This document shows, piece by piece, positions 1 to 8,116 of a stretch of DNA of 22,910 nucleotides. A program made the position numbers and the translations under genes. Position 1 is the first letter of the stretch, and each line of letters begins with the position of its first letter. The stretch is from an uncultured Clostridia bacterium (GTDB taxonomy: Bacteria > Bacillota > Clostridia > TANB77 > CAG-508), in assembly GCA_944393275.1 (NCBI GenBank), contig CALXZQ010000005.1, positions 1 through 22,910 of the forward strand. The letters run 5' to 3'. Below the pieces are notes generated by a model. The model ran no database searches and was not told where the DNA came from. It was given only the letters and a program-made list of their open reading frames with translations.

Positions 1-1
1 T

Positions 2-844
2 CTATTTAGACTCTTCTATTTTATTTTTTATTTCTTGTATTTGTAATAATGTCTGTTTATATCCATAGTTATAACATTCATTTATCCTTTTTATATCAAA
101 TAGTGATACATCTTTTGTATTAATATTCAAAACATAATTTGCATCTCTTGTTTCATTTTTAGAAGTGTTCTCAAAAATTATATCTATAGCTTTTGATGTG
201 ACTTTTGCTACACCCCTTACTTTAGTATCTTTATTTAATTCAAATTTAACTGCTATAATGTAGTCTGCTCCTGCATTTTTTAGCTCATCTACAGGAATAT
301 TGTCTAATATTCCACCATCTACAAATTTATGATTATCATATAGTGTAGGAGCAAATACTCCCGGATATGACGAACTAGCTCTTACTGCAATTTCTATTGG
401 AACAGTTTTAATATATTTACTTCCTTGCAAATCACAATTAGTAAACACATATTTTTTACTATTATCGACATCAACTGCTGGTATAAGTATTTTTTTATTG
501 ATTTCACTCATATTTTTTATATGTTTATATTTAGCTGTTTCTTTTATCGCAAATGCTATATTTTCTCCTGATAGAAAACCTCCTACATTAATGCTTAATA
601 CTTTTTTTCCGTCTGGATTAGTATATGTTGGACTATTTTTCACAACAATTTTAGAAAAATAATTAAATAATTTTAGCATTTCATCTGGAGTATATCCCAT
701 ACAATATAAAGCGGCTACTATAGATCCTGAACTAGTTCCTGAAACTATATCAAAATTTATATTATGCTCTTGAAAAGCTTTAAGCACACCTATATGTGCA
801 GCGCCTTTTACCCCTCCACCGGATAAAGCAAGACCTATTTTCAC
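2..844 (-). CDS. Patatin-like phospholipase (RssA family)
   Basis: Predicted cytosolic serine acyl hydrolase with a Ser-Asp dyad. The glycine-rich oxyanion loop GGGVKG is at about residues 9-14, the nucleophile elbow GTSSG puts the serine at residue 38, and DGG with catalytic Asp is at about 176. Length (280 aa) is normal for the bacterial RssA/YlbK-like group. No signal peptide or membrane segment is visible. Two in-frame ATGs (853, 850) sit 0-3 nt from the AAGGAG at 854-859, too close to be good starts. The GTG at 844 lies 9 nt away and gives the family-typical N-terminus MKIGLALSGGG, so I chose it. The gene follows topB by a short gap and is probably co-transcribed. The true substrate (phospholipid or other ester) cannot be read from sequence. 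Confidence 0.9.
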   Translation of the reverse strand: MKIGLALSGGGVKGAAHIGVLKAFQEHNINFDIVSGTSSGSIVAALYCMGYTPDEMLKLFNYFSKIVVKNSPTYTNPDGKKVLSINVGGFLSGENIAFAIKETAKYKHIKNMSEINKKILIPAVDVDNSKKYVFTNCDLQGSKYIKTVPIEIAVRASSSYPGVFAPTLYDNHKFVDGGILDNIPVDELKNAGADYIIAVKFELNKDTKVRGVAKVTSKAIDIIFENTSKNETRDANYVLNINTKDVSLFDIKRINECYNYGYKQTLLQIQEIKNKIEESK

Positions 845-853
845 TTTCATCAT

Positions 854-859
854 CTCCTT
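854..859 (-). promoter_or_regulatory. RBS deciding the patatin start
   Basis: AAGGAG on the minus strand. It abuts ATG 853 and has optimal 9-nt spacing to GTG 844, which favours the GTG start. Confidence 0.6.
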
Positions 860-867
860 AGATTTAT

Positions 868-2781
868 TTAGTAATTATATAAAACTAATTTATCAAACTT
901 ACTTTTTATATAAATCTCTAATTTATCCATAAATTCTTTTGGTTCAATTTTATTTTTAGCAACCATATCTAAACCTTTCTCCCAACTTGCAGTTAACTTT
1001 GGATTTAGCATATCAGGCATTGAACTGTGTACTACATCATAAATAGCTTCACCTTTGTTTGTAGGAGTTATTATTTGTGTTTTTGTATTTATCTGTATAT
1101 AATTAATCTTTTCTAATTTTTTTATTATTTCAGCTCTCGTAGCACTTGTTCCAATTCCAGCTCCTTTTATTTGCTCTCTTAACTCTTCTTCCTCAATAAG
1201 TTTTCCTGCATTTTCCATAGCTAATATTATTGAACCTGAGTTATATCTAGTTGGAGGAGATGTTTCTGCATCTTTTATATCTAGCTTTACAGCTTCCAGT
1301 TTTTGTCCTTTTCTTAGACTATTTAAAATATTAATGCTCTTATCTTCCTTATTTTCTTCATTATTTCTATTTTTCCAAATAAATTGATATCCTTGCACAG
1401 TACAAACCTTACCACTTGTATAAAACATTTCATTATCCATATTTAAAGTTACTGATATTTTGTTAAATTCTGCTGGTGGGTAAAATATTGCTAAGAATCT
1501 TTTTACTATTAATTTATATATTTCTTTATGGATATCTTTTAATTTATTATAGTTTTCATATCCTTGCCCTGTTGGAATAATAGCATAATGATCTGTAATT
1601 TTACTATCATTAACGTATTTAGTTTTTAATAGATTTGTAGAATACTTTTCATATATCATTTTTTTTATATATTCTTGTATTTCGCTATCATGAAATTTTT
1701 TTGCAATTCCATTCAAGTTTTTTGAGATTTCTTTAGCAACTGCTGTCGATAATACTCTAGCATCAGTTCTAGGATACGTAACTAATTTATTTTCATATAA
1801 ATTTTGTATTATTTCTAATGTTTCATCTGGTTTTATTTTAAATCTTTTGGTACATTCATTTTGTATCTCTGCTAGATTAAATAATAATGGAGCATTTTCT
1901 TTCTGTTTTGTCTTTTTAATTTCTTCTATAACCACTGTTTTGTCTTTAATATTATTTATAAAATCTTTTGCTTTGTCTTCTTTCTTAAATCCTGATTCAT
2001 TATATAATAAAGGGGAATTATATAATCTAGATTTTTCTCCTACCTTCCATTCTGCTTCAAAAAAGCTATCTTCGTTTCCAAATCTTCCAATCACTTTATA
2101 ATATTTGGTTTTTATAAAGTTTTTTATTTCCCTTTCTCTTTCTACAATCATCCCTAGAACACAAGTCATCACTCTACCAACTGATATAGAAACTTTATCT
2201 TCACTGATTTGGTTTGCAACTCTTCTTCCATATATTATGGAAAGTAATCTAGAAAAATTTATTCCTATTAAATAATCTTCTTTTGCTCTTAGATATGCTG
2301 AATTAGACAAGCTATCATACTCAGATAGATCTTTGGCTTCGTTTATACCTCTTTTTATTTCATCCTCAGTTTGAGAATCTATCCATACCCTTTTCTTATG
2401 TTTTCCTTTTACTCCAATCATCTGGTCTACTAATCTATATATGTATTCTCCCTCTCTTCCAGAGTCTGTACATACATAAATTGTGTCAACATCCTCTCTT
2501 GTAAGAAGATTTTTTATAGTATTAAATTGTTTTTCTACATTTGGAATTACTTCATATAAGTATTCTTTGGGCATAAATGGGAGTGTATCTAATCTCCAAA
2601 ATTTCAGATTCTCATCATACTTTTCTGGATATGACATTGTTACTAGATGTCCAACACACCAAGTTATTATCCATTCATTTGACTCTAAATACCCATCTTT
2701 TCTATTTGTATTTATTTTTAATACTTTTGCAAATTCCATAGCAACAGAAGGTTTTTCTGTTATTAATACATTTTTACTCAT
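868..2781 (-). CDS. topB: DNA topoisomerase III (type IA)
   Basis: Type IA topoisomerase that relaxes or decatenates DNA by transient single-strand cleavage. The N-terminal TOPRIM domain starts with ITEKPSVA (Glu at residue 9) and has TDSGREGE with Asp106 and Glu110; the second Asp of the canonical DxD is Gly, as in other Firmicute TopB proteins of the TD-x-G-RE type. The active-site Tyr is Y336 in TYPRTDARVL. SVGRVMTCVLGMIVERE and the late GAGIGTSATRAEIIKKL motif also match the family. At 637 aa it ends soon after the core and lacks the C-terminal extension of longer homologues. ATG at 2781 is preceded by GGAAGGA. It leads a probable operon with the patatin gene from a promoter at 2812-2840. 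Confidence 0.96.
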   Translation of the reverse strand: MSKNVLITEKPSVAMEFAKVLKINTNRKDGYLESNEWIITWCVGHLVTMSYPEKYDENLKFWRLDTLPFMPKEYLYEVIPNVEKQFNTIKNLLTREDVDTIYVCTDSGREGEYIYRLVDQMIGVKGKHKKRVWIDSQTEDEIKRGINEAKDLSEYDSLSNSAYLRAKEDYLIGINFSRLLSIIYGRRVANQISEDKVSISVGRVMTCVLGMIVEREREIKNFIKTKYYKVIGRFGNEDSFFEAEWKVGEKSRLYNSPLLYNESGFKKEDKAKDFINNIKDKTVVIEEIKKTKQKENAPLLFNLAEIQNECTKRFKIKPDETLEIIQNLYENKLVTYPRTDARVLSTAVAKEISKNLNGIAKKFHDSEIQEYIKKMIYEKYSTNLLKTKYVNDSKITDHYAIIPTGQGYENYNKLKDIHKEIYKLIVKRFLAIFYPPAEFNKISVTLNMDNEMFYTSGKVCTVQGYQFIWKNRNNEENKEDKSINILNSLRKGQKLEAVKLDIKDAETSPPTRYNSGSIILAMENAGKLIEEEELREQIKGAGIGTSATRAEIIKKLEKINYIQINTKTQIITPTNKGEAIYDVVHSSMPDMLNPKLTASWEKGLDMVAKNKIEPKEFMDKLEIYIKSKFDKLVLYNY

Positions 2782-2811
2782 TTTATCCTTCCTAATAAAC
2801 TATTTTCAGGT

Positions 2812-2840
2812 ATTATATATTAGTTTAAATTTATTTGCAA
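2812..2840 (-). promoter_or_regulatory. Sigma-A-type promoter for topB-patatin
   Basis: Minus-strand TTGCAA (2835-2840), 17-nt spacer, TATAAT (2812-2817), in the gap between the surface-protein stop and the topB start. Transcription would begin about 25 nt upstream of the topB ATG. Confidence 0.75.
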
Positions 2841-2845
2841 TAAGA

Positions 2846-4162
2846 TTAGCAACCCAATTTTGGTAATAAATCATACAATCTTTGATTTTCTATCAGTAAA
2901 AAATTCTTTCGACTAGATATCTTTTTAGTTTCTATTGATTCTGTTTCTATGTTATCTTCTTTTAATATAATTGTTATAGTTTTATCATCTAAAACATAAT
3001 TATCCAAAGTTTTAATTTCTCTTATATTATATGTTTTATTTATTGGTAAATTTGAACTGATTGCTTCTCCATTACTATCTGTTGTTATTTCCTCAATCAA
3101 TTCATTGTCTTCATTATATATTCCAAACACAACACCTTCTAATTTTATATTATTATTGTCTTTATCTACTTTTGTTATTTTTATAAAATTAGTTTTCATA
3201 GAATTCTCAAACTTTAGAACAACCTTTTCATTATTATCATTAAATTTAACAGTTTTTATTGAAATATCCATATTGTATTCTTCTGGCACTGTTTTTTGTT
3301 TTACTTTATATATATTATCTATAGGAAGTCTTGACGATATAGCAATTCCTTCCTTATTTGTAGTCAAAGTCTCTACAACTTGTTCTTCAGAATTATATAT
3401 TTCTATTTCTATATTTTCTAATGGTCTCTCACTATTAGCAACATCTACAGCAGTTATTTCTATTGTTCCCTTTTTCTTTTCATTTTCTACTGTTATATTC
3501 AAATTAGTTTGTATATCTCTCATGAGAATTACATTTTTAGTTTCCATGTATAATAAATCAAATGTCATTATCCCTTCTGAGTGTATATTTCCATTTGCAT
3601 CTTTTTCATATGCTTTATAACGTCCAGGATATAAGTTATTGAATTTACATTCACCTTTGTCATCGCTAATTGCTGTTCCTACAATATCTTCTCCTTTCAT
3701 TAGTTCTACATTAACTGTTTTTCTTATTCTTCCATCTTTTGAAATGGTTTTTACAATAACTGTTGATTTGTTTACTTCTTTATCATATTTATATACTTCT
3801 TCGTTGATATTTATTATACCACTAATATCCTGAAATATATTCTTTTCAGGTATCGCTATTTTAAACATTTTTTCTTTAAGTATATTTATTTCATTATTAT
3901 TACTATCTAATATTCTTGTTCCATCAGGGAAATTAGAAATAGATATGCTAACTTCATTTTCAAAATTAGTGCTAAACTCTTGAACAAAGTGTAGTTTTCC
4001 TTCTAATGAAGTTTTATAAAGTGAAGTTATTTCTTCTATTCTATTAGACTTTTCTTCTGTTTCTATAGCTTTTACTATATTATACTTATTCGGCATTATA
4101 GTATTTAGAATAAGTATAATTATCATAATTGTTACAGCTATTTTCTTTTTATATTTTTTCAT
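2846..4162 (-). CDS. Secreted CnaB/SpaA-type repeat surface protein
   Basis: 438-aa exported protein. Residues 1-32 form a signal peptide: MKKYKKK, a long hydrophobic stretch, then ending in VKA. After an N-terminal region of about 100 residues come roughly three prealbumin-like (CnaB/SpaA) beta-sandwich units. The last two share the repeated phrase EGIAISSRLPID / NGEAISSNLPIN and begin with lysine-containing strands (ITAVD, ITKVD) and end with E-containing strands (NIREIKT), as in isopeptide-forming domains. The protein stops at LLPKLGC: a sortase-like LPxxG, but with no Thr, no membrane helix and no basic tail. ATG 4162 is chosen over ATG 4186 because AAGGAGG lies 6 nt before it. Likely an envelope or adhesin-like protein; no sortase gene is in the window. 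Exact role unknown. Confidence 0.8.
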   Translation of the reverse strand: MKKYKKKIAVTIMIIILILNTIMPNKYNIVKAIETEEKSNRIEEITSLYKTSLEGKLHFVQEFSTNFENEVSISISNFPDGTRILDSNNNEINILKEKMFKIAIPEKNIFQDISGIININEEVYKYDKEVNKSTVIVKTISKDGRIRKTVNVELMKGEDIVGTAISDDKGECKFNNLYPGRYKAYEKDANGNIHSEGIMTFDLLYMETKNVILMRDIQTNLNITVENEKKKGTIEITAVDVANSERPLENIEIEIYNSEEQVVETLTTNKEGIAISSRLPIDNIYKVKQKTVPEEYNMDISIKTVKFNDNNEKVVLKFENSMKTNFIKITKVDKDNNNIKLEGVVFGIYNEDNELIEEITTDSNGEAISSNLPINKTYNIREIKTLDNYVLDDKTITIILKEDNIETESIETKKISSRKNFLLIENQRLYDLLPKLGC

Positions 4163-4168
4163 ACTATA

Positions 4169-4175
4169 CCTCCTT
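4169..4175 (-). promoter_or_regulatory. Strong RBS deciding the surface-protein start
   Basis: Perfect AAGGAGG on the minus strand, 6 nt before ATG 4162. The in-frame upstream ATG at 4186 has no RBS, and the codons between them precede the signal peptide. Confidence 0.85.
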
Positions 4176-4197
4176 AATTTTTCCACGAAAAATAGAC

Positions 4198-4211
4198 CTA
4201 TGCCAGCATAG
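4198..4211 (-). repeat. Short dyad CTATGC-TG-GCATAG in the surface-gene leader
   Basis: Perfect 6-nt inverted repeat around 2 nt (or 5 bp with a CTGG tetraloop) in the minus-strand 5' leader, followed by GTCTATTTTTCG. It stands out as GC-bearing within a very AT-rich leader. It could be a small RNA hairpin, a weak attenuator or a protein site; none is proven. Confidence 0.45.
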
Positions 4212-4348
4212 TTAAAACTTCTTATTTTTAATTATTAAATTTCTTGGATTTGTTTTTAGATTTAATTTTTTTTGAATTTTTCGAATTTTTTGATTTAAAT
4301 TATAATTAATTTACTAAAATATTTTACCAAAATTAATCATCTAGTGTT

Positions 4349-4377
4349 ATGTTACCATAATATATTACACAAGTCAA
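4349..4377 (-). promoter_or_regulatory. Candidate promoter for the surface-protein gene
   Basis: Minus-strand TTGACT (4372-4377), 17-nt spacer, TAACAT (4349-4354) preceded by TGG, i.e. an extended -10. If used, the transcript has an untranslated leader of roughly 180 nt. Confidence 0.5.
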
Positions 4378-4419
4378 TATTTTTGTCGTTTTTCTCTTTA
4401 TTTTTATTAAAAATTATTA

Positions 4420-4425
4420 TATAAT
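4420..4425 (+). promoter_or_regulatory. Candidate -10 element of the leuS promoter
   Basis: Perfect TATAAT followed by G, about 40 nt before the leuS ATG. The sequence 17 nt upstream (TTTATT) is a poor -35, so only the -10 is supported. Confidence 0.4.
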
Positions 4426-4450
4426 GTTGAACGTATAGTATGATAATTTA

Positions 4451-4456
4451 GAAAGG
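4451..4456 (+). promoter_or_regulatory. RBS deciding the leuS start
   Basis: GAAAGG abuts an ATG at 4457 (too close) and lies 9 nt before ATG 4466, which yields the usual MAYNYKEIEKKWQ start. Confidence 0.75.
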
Positions 4457-4465
4457 ATGATTTTA

Positions 4466-6862
4466 ATGGCATATAATTATAAGGAGATTGAAAAAAAATG
4501 GCAAACTAAATGGGAAAATGAAGGAACTTTTAATGCTTCTGAAGATCACTCTAAGAAGAAATGGTTCGGGCTTATAGAATTCCCTTATCCTTCTGGACAA
4601 GGACTTCATGTAGGTCATCCACGTAGCTACACAGCATTAGATATAATAGCAAGAAAAAAGAGATTAGATGGATTAAATGTACTATATCCTATTGGATTTG
4701 ATGCTTTTGGATTACCAGCTGAGAATTATGCAATAAAGAATAAAGTACATCCAAAAATTGTTACAGAAAAGAATATTGCAAACTTCAGAAGACAATTAAA
4801 ATCTATTGGTTTTTCTTTTGATTGGTCAAGAGAAATTAACACAACAGACCCTAGTTATTATAAATGGACTCAATGGATTTTCCTTCAATTATACAAACAT
4901 GGATTAGCATATAAAGCAACTATGCCAATTAATTTCTGTACAAGTTGTAAAGTTGGACTTGCAAACGAAGAAGTAGTAAACGGTGTTTGTGAAAGATGTG
5001 GAAGTCCAGTTATTCAAAAAGAGAAAAGTCAGTGGATGCTAGCTATTACAAAATATGCGCAAAGATTGATAGATGATTTAGATGAAGTTGATTTCTTAGA
5101 CAAAATCAAAGCACAACAAAGAAATTGGATTGGTAGGTCAGAAGGAGCTGAAATTAATTTTAAAATCTCTGATTCTGATGAAACTCTATTAGTATACACA
5201 ACTAGACCTGATACCATATTCGGTGCTACATATATGGTTATTGCCCCAGAACATCCTTTAGTAGATAAATTTAAAAACCGTATTACAAACTTATCAGAGG
5301 TTGAAAAATATAAAAAACAGACATCTTTAAAATCTAATTTTGAAAGAGCAGAATTAAATAAAGAAAAAACTGGTATTGAATTAAAAGGTATCAAAGCAAT
5401 TAATCCATTAACAAATAAAGAAATACCTATTTGGATTTCAGATTATGTTTTAATAACTTATGGTACAGGAGCTATTATGGCTGTTCCTGCACATGATAAT
5501 AGAGATTATGAATTTGCACAAAAATTTAATATTCCAATTGTCCAAGTTATTGAAGATAAGAATGCCAAGGATGATGAAATAATTACAAATGGAACATTAA
5601 TAAATTCTGAATTTTTAAATGGTCTAAATGTAAAAGAAGCAAAGGCTAAAATAATAGATTATATTGAAGAAAATAAATTAGGACATAGACAAGTAAACTA
5701 TAAATTACGTGACTGGGTATTTTCTCGTCAAAGATATTGGGGAGAACCAATACCAATGGTACATTGTGACAAATGTGGTTGGGTTCCAATTCCCGAATCA
5801 GAACTACCTTTAGTATTACCTGATATAAAAGATTATGAACCAGGAGAAAACGGTGAGTCTCCATTAGCAAAACATACTGAATGGGTTAATACTACTTGTC
5901 CAAATTGCGGAGGACAAGCTAAAAGAGAAACAGATACAATGCCTCAATGGGCTGGTTCTTCTTGGTATTACTTAAGATATATGGACCCACATAATGATAA
6001 TGCTTTAGCATCTAAAGAAGCATTAGAATATTGGTCTCCTGTAGATTGGTATAATGGGGGTATGGAGCATACTACTCTTCACCTATTATATTCTAGATTT
6101 TGGCATAAATTCTTATATGATATAGGCATTGTCCCTACAAAGGAACCATATAAGAAAAGAACTTCTCATGGAATGATATTAGGAAGCAATGGAGAAAAAA
6201 TGTCTAAGTCTAAAGGAAATATTGTAAATCCTGATGATATTGTAAATGAATTTGGAGCAGACACTTTGAGAGTATATGAAATGTTTATGGGACCATTTGA
6301 TCAAACTGTTGCTTGGTCTATGGATAGTATTAGAGGATGTAACAAATTCTTAGATAGAGTTTACAACTTAAAGGACATTGTAGTAGACGGAAATGACTAT
6401 AGACCTGAAACTGAAGTTATGATGAATAAAGCAATAAAGAAGATTACCCACGATATAGAAGAAATGAAGTTTAACACTTGTATATCTACATTTATGACAA
6501 TGGTTAATGAGTTCTATAGGTTAAAATCTATAAATAAAGCTGAGTTTAAGACATTTTTAACATTATTAAATCCATTTGCACCACATATAACAGAAGAACT
6601 AAATGAAATTTTAGGTTCTAGTATACCTATTTCATCTTATAGTTGGCCAACATATGATGAAAATAAAACCATAGATGAACAAATAGAGATTCCTATTCAA
6701 ATTAATGGAAAACTTAAAGGAACAATTTCTATAAATTTAGATGAAGATGAATCTATTGTAAAAGAAAATGTTATGGAAAAAGTTTCTTCTAATTTAGAGG
6801 GAAAAACAATTGTAAAAGAAATATATGTAAAAAATAAGATATACAATATAGTTGTAAAATAA
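4466..6862 (+). CDS. leuS: Leucyl-tRNA synthetase
   Basis: Cytosolic class I aminoacyl-tRNA synthetase charging tRNA-Leu. The HIGH motif is HVGH at residues 48-51 and the KMSKS loop is KMSKS at 578-582. A Cys4 zinc-ribbon-like insert is at C158, C161, C175, C178, with another Cys-pair set in the connective region (CDKCG ... CPNCGG). The CP1 editing domain shows TTRPDT and YGTGAIMAVPAHD. The anticodon-binding and C-terminal domains are complete; 798 aa is slightly short but normal for bacterial LeuRS. Start chosen at 4466 by RBS spacing. No T-box leader is visible upstream, so regulation by uncharged tRNA-Leu is not supported. It stands alone on the plus strand with a 104-nt gap to the next gene and no clear terminator. 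Confidence 0.98.
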   Translation: MAYNYKEIEKKWQTKWENEGTFNASEDHSKKKWFGLIEFPYPSGQGLHVGHPRSYTALDIIARKKRLDGLNVLYPIGFDAFGLPAENYAIKNKVHPKIVTEKNIANFRRQLKSIGFSFDWSREINTTDPSYYKWTQWIFLQLYKHGLAYKATMPINFCTSCKVGLANEEVVNGVCERCGSPVIQKEKSQWMLAITKYAQRLIDDLDEVDFLDKIKAQQRNWIGRSEGAEINFKISDSDETLLVYTTRPDTIFGATYMVIAPEHPLVDKFKNRITNLSEVEKYKKQTSLKSNFERAELNKEKTGIELKGIKAINPLTNKEIPIWISDYVLITYGTGAIMAVPAHDNRDYEFAQKFNIPIVQVIEDKNAKDDEIITNGTLINSEFLNGLNVKEAKAKIIDYIEENKLGHRQVNYKLRDWVFSRQRYWGEPIPMVHCDKCGWVPIPESELPLVLPDIKDYEPGENGESPLAKHTEWVNTTCPNCGGQAKRETDTMPQWAGSSWYYLRYMDPHNDNALASKEALEYWSPVDWYNGGMEHTTLHLLYSRFWHKFLYDIGIVPTKEPYKKRTSHGMILGSNGEKMSKSKGNIVNPDDIVNEFGADTLRVYEMFMGPFDQTVAWSMDSIRGCNKFLDRVYNLKDIVVDGNDYRPETEVMMNKAIKKITHDIEEMKFNTCISTFMTMVNEFYRLKSINKAEFKTFLTLLNPFAPHITEELNEILGSSIPISSYSWPTYDENKTIDEQIEIPIQINGKLKGTISINLDEDESIVKENVMEKVSSNLEGKTIVKEIYVKNKIYNIVVK

Positions 6863-6890
6863 TCTATGTAAAGTAATTGTAAATTTATTT

Positions 6891-6913
6891 TAATATTTAT
6901 GACATAAATATTA
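6891..6913. repeat. Perfect 10-bp AT-only inverted repeat after leuS
   Basis: TAATATTTAT, loop GAC, ATAAATATTA. It lies 28 nt past the leuS stop and just before the -10 of the next gene. The stem has no G-C pairs and no T-run follows, so it is a weak terminator candidate at best; it may instead be an operator-like dyad. Confidence 0.4.
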
Positions 6914-6926
6914 TACTATTATATTG

Positions 6927-6932
6927 TATAAT
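6927..6932 (+). promoter_or_regulatory. Candidate -10 for the HExxH gene
   Basis: TATAAT 34 nt before the ATG. At 17-nt spacing the -35 position reads ATAAAT and lies inside the 6891-6913 dyad. An ATGACA at 6899-6904 is 22 nt away, too far for a standard promoter. Confidence 0.35.
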
Positions 6933-6966
6933 TAAATTAAGTATATACTAAGGAGAAATCTGTATT

Positions 6967-8070
6967 ATGAGTGTAGAATCAGAATTAAAAAAGGAAGGAA
7001 TTGTGGTTACTAGTATTCTTAGCAGTTCTAAAGTCAATTCTATTGCCAGAAAGGTTGCAAATATATTAGCAACCTCATTTCCTGAACATAAATTTAATAC
7101 AGAAGAATTATATATTTTATTGTCACAGATACCAATGTATAGAGCTTCTGTACCAAAGGGTTTTTCTGAAGCTAATTATTTATATAAAAACTGTTCTATA
7201 TATTTTAATGAAAATATTCCTACCAAGGAACTTACGACATATGCAGTTCATGAATGTATTCACTATCTTCAAACTAGAAAAGATAAATGGGGAAATTTAT
7301 TAAAATTAGGATTATGTGATTTAACAAGATTTAATGTACATGGCCTTGGAATAAATGAAGCAGCAGTTCAATATGCAACTTCTGTTGCTTTAGGCTCTAC
7401 ATTAGATACTGTGAAATACTATGGAATAACTTTTGATACTATAAGTCCAAACTGTTACCCTTTAGTATGTAATCTAATAGCTCAGATGGCCTACATTACA
7501 GGAGAATATGTTTTATTAGATAGTACATTTAATAGTAAAGATGATTTTAAAAATACTTTTATCGAGCATACTTCCATAGAAGTATATAATACTATCGAGA
7601 AGAATTTCGACAAGATATTAACTACTGAAGAAAATTTGATAAAACTTACTAATGAATTAGAAAGTTCCAATCAGATAAATCCTAATTTAAATAGGCGTAT
7701 AGCTTCTATGAAAAAAACTATTTTATCATTGTTCATAGATACTCAGAATTTAATTATAACTTCTTATTTTGAGAAAGCTTTTACACAAATACATTCTATT
7801 CAGGATTTGGAAAATTACAGAAAAAGCTTATATAATTTTAAACCTTTAATTGGCATAATAGATGGCGAAAACCTTTATAATACATTTTATATAGATATGA
7901 TGGTAAGATTAGAAAACAGATATAATGAAATAGAGAATGGATACTATCAGCAACCTGAAGCAAATTTAGTTCCAGTAAATAAAAATCTATTTTCTACATT
8001 TTTCAAAAAATTAAATAAACTAATATTTAAAAGAGTTTCTGAATATATAATAAATTTTAATAATAGATAA
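6967..8070 (+). CDS. Putative HExxH zinc metallopeptidase-like protein, function unknown
   Basis: 367-aa protein that I cannot assign to a named family. It has HECIH at residues 95-99 and, 31 residues later, GINEAA (128-133) with Glu131. This is the arrangement of a gluzincin-like site: two His, catalytic Glu, downstream Glu ligand in an N-E-A helix. No signal peptide or membrane helix is seen, so a cytosolic site is likely. The C-terminal half is helical, Glu/Asn-rich and ends in a basic amphipathic stretch (KKLNKLIFKR) that might touch membrane or nucleic acid. ATG 6967 follows AAGGAG by 11 nt. It is a monocistronic plus-strand gene ended by a hairpin at 8078-8107 and convergent with the NUDIX fusion. 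Peptidase activity is inference from the motif only. Confidence 0.7.
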   Translation: MSVESELKKEGIVVTSILSSSKVNSIARKVANILATSFPEHKFNTEELYILLSQIPMYRASVPKGFSEANYLYKNCSIYFNENIPTKELTTYAVHECIHYLQTRKDKWGNLLKLGLCDLTRFNVHGLGINEAAVQYATSVALGSTLDTVKYYGITFDTISPNCYPLVCNLIAQMAYITGEYVLLDSTFNSKDDFKNTFIEHTSIEVYNTIEKNFDKILTTEENLIKLTNELESSNQINPNLNRRIASMKKTILSLFIDTQNLIITSYFEKAFTQIHSIQDLENYRKSLYNFKPLIGIIDGENLYNTFYIDMMVRLENRYNEIENGYYQQPEANLVPVNKNLFSTFFKKLNKLIFKRVSEYIINFNNR

Positions 8071-8077
8071 AAATTAT

Positions 8078-8107
8078 AAAACGTACTTTACTTTAAAAGT
8101 ACGTTTT
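8078..8107. terminator. Bidirectional hairpin terminator between convergent genes
   Basis: AAAACGTACTTT, 6-nt loop, AAAGTACGTTTT: a perfect 12-bp stem with A-tract and T-tract on the two sides. It can end both the HExxH transcript (+) and the long minus-strand operon finishing with the NUDIX fusion gene. Confidence 0.85.
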
Positions 8108-8116
8108 ATTATCTTA

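Larger units (their letters stand above)
4163..4465. other. Divergent intergenic region, about 300 nt, no gene seen
   Basis: Separates the minus-strand surface-protein gene from plus-strand leuS. It contains the surface-gene RBS (4169-4175), the dyad (4198-4211), a T/A-rich low-complexity stretch (about 4215-4320), a candidate minus promoter (4349-4377) and a leuS -10 (4420-4425). I looked for a T-box leader ahead of leuS and found neither the conserved T-box sequence nor a terminator. Confidence 0.7.

Noticed and set aside
2430..2470. TOPRIM of topB has TDSGRE with only one Asp
   Set aside because: TD-x-G-RE is the normal form in Firmicute TopB proteins as I know them, so it is not an inactivating change.
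2483..3833. Open frames on the plus strand opposite topB and the surface protein
   Set aside because: They have Phe/Ser/Leu-rich compositions typical of antisense shadows, and no coherent domain.
4215..4320. T-rich low-complexity stretch that might be a small RNA or repeat array
   Set aside because: There is no regular repeat unit and no stable stem with a T-run; it is consistent with AT-rich intergenic DNA.
4380..4465. Possible T-box leader before leuS
   Set aside because: The conserved AGGGTGG-type T-box sequence and a following terminator are absent, and the distance from -10 to ATG is only about 40 nt.
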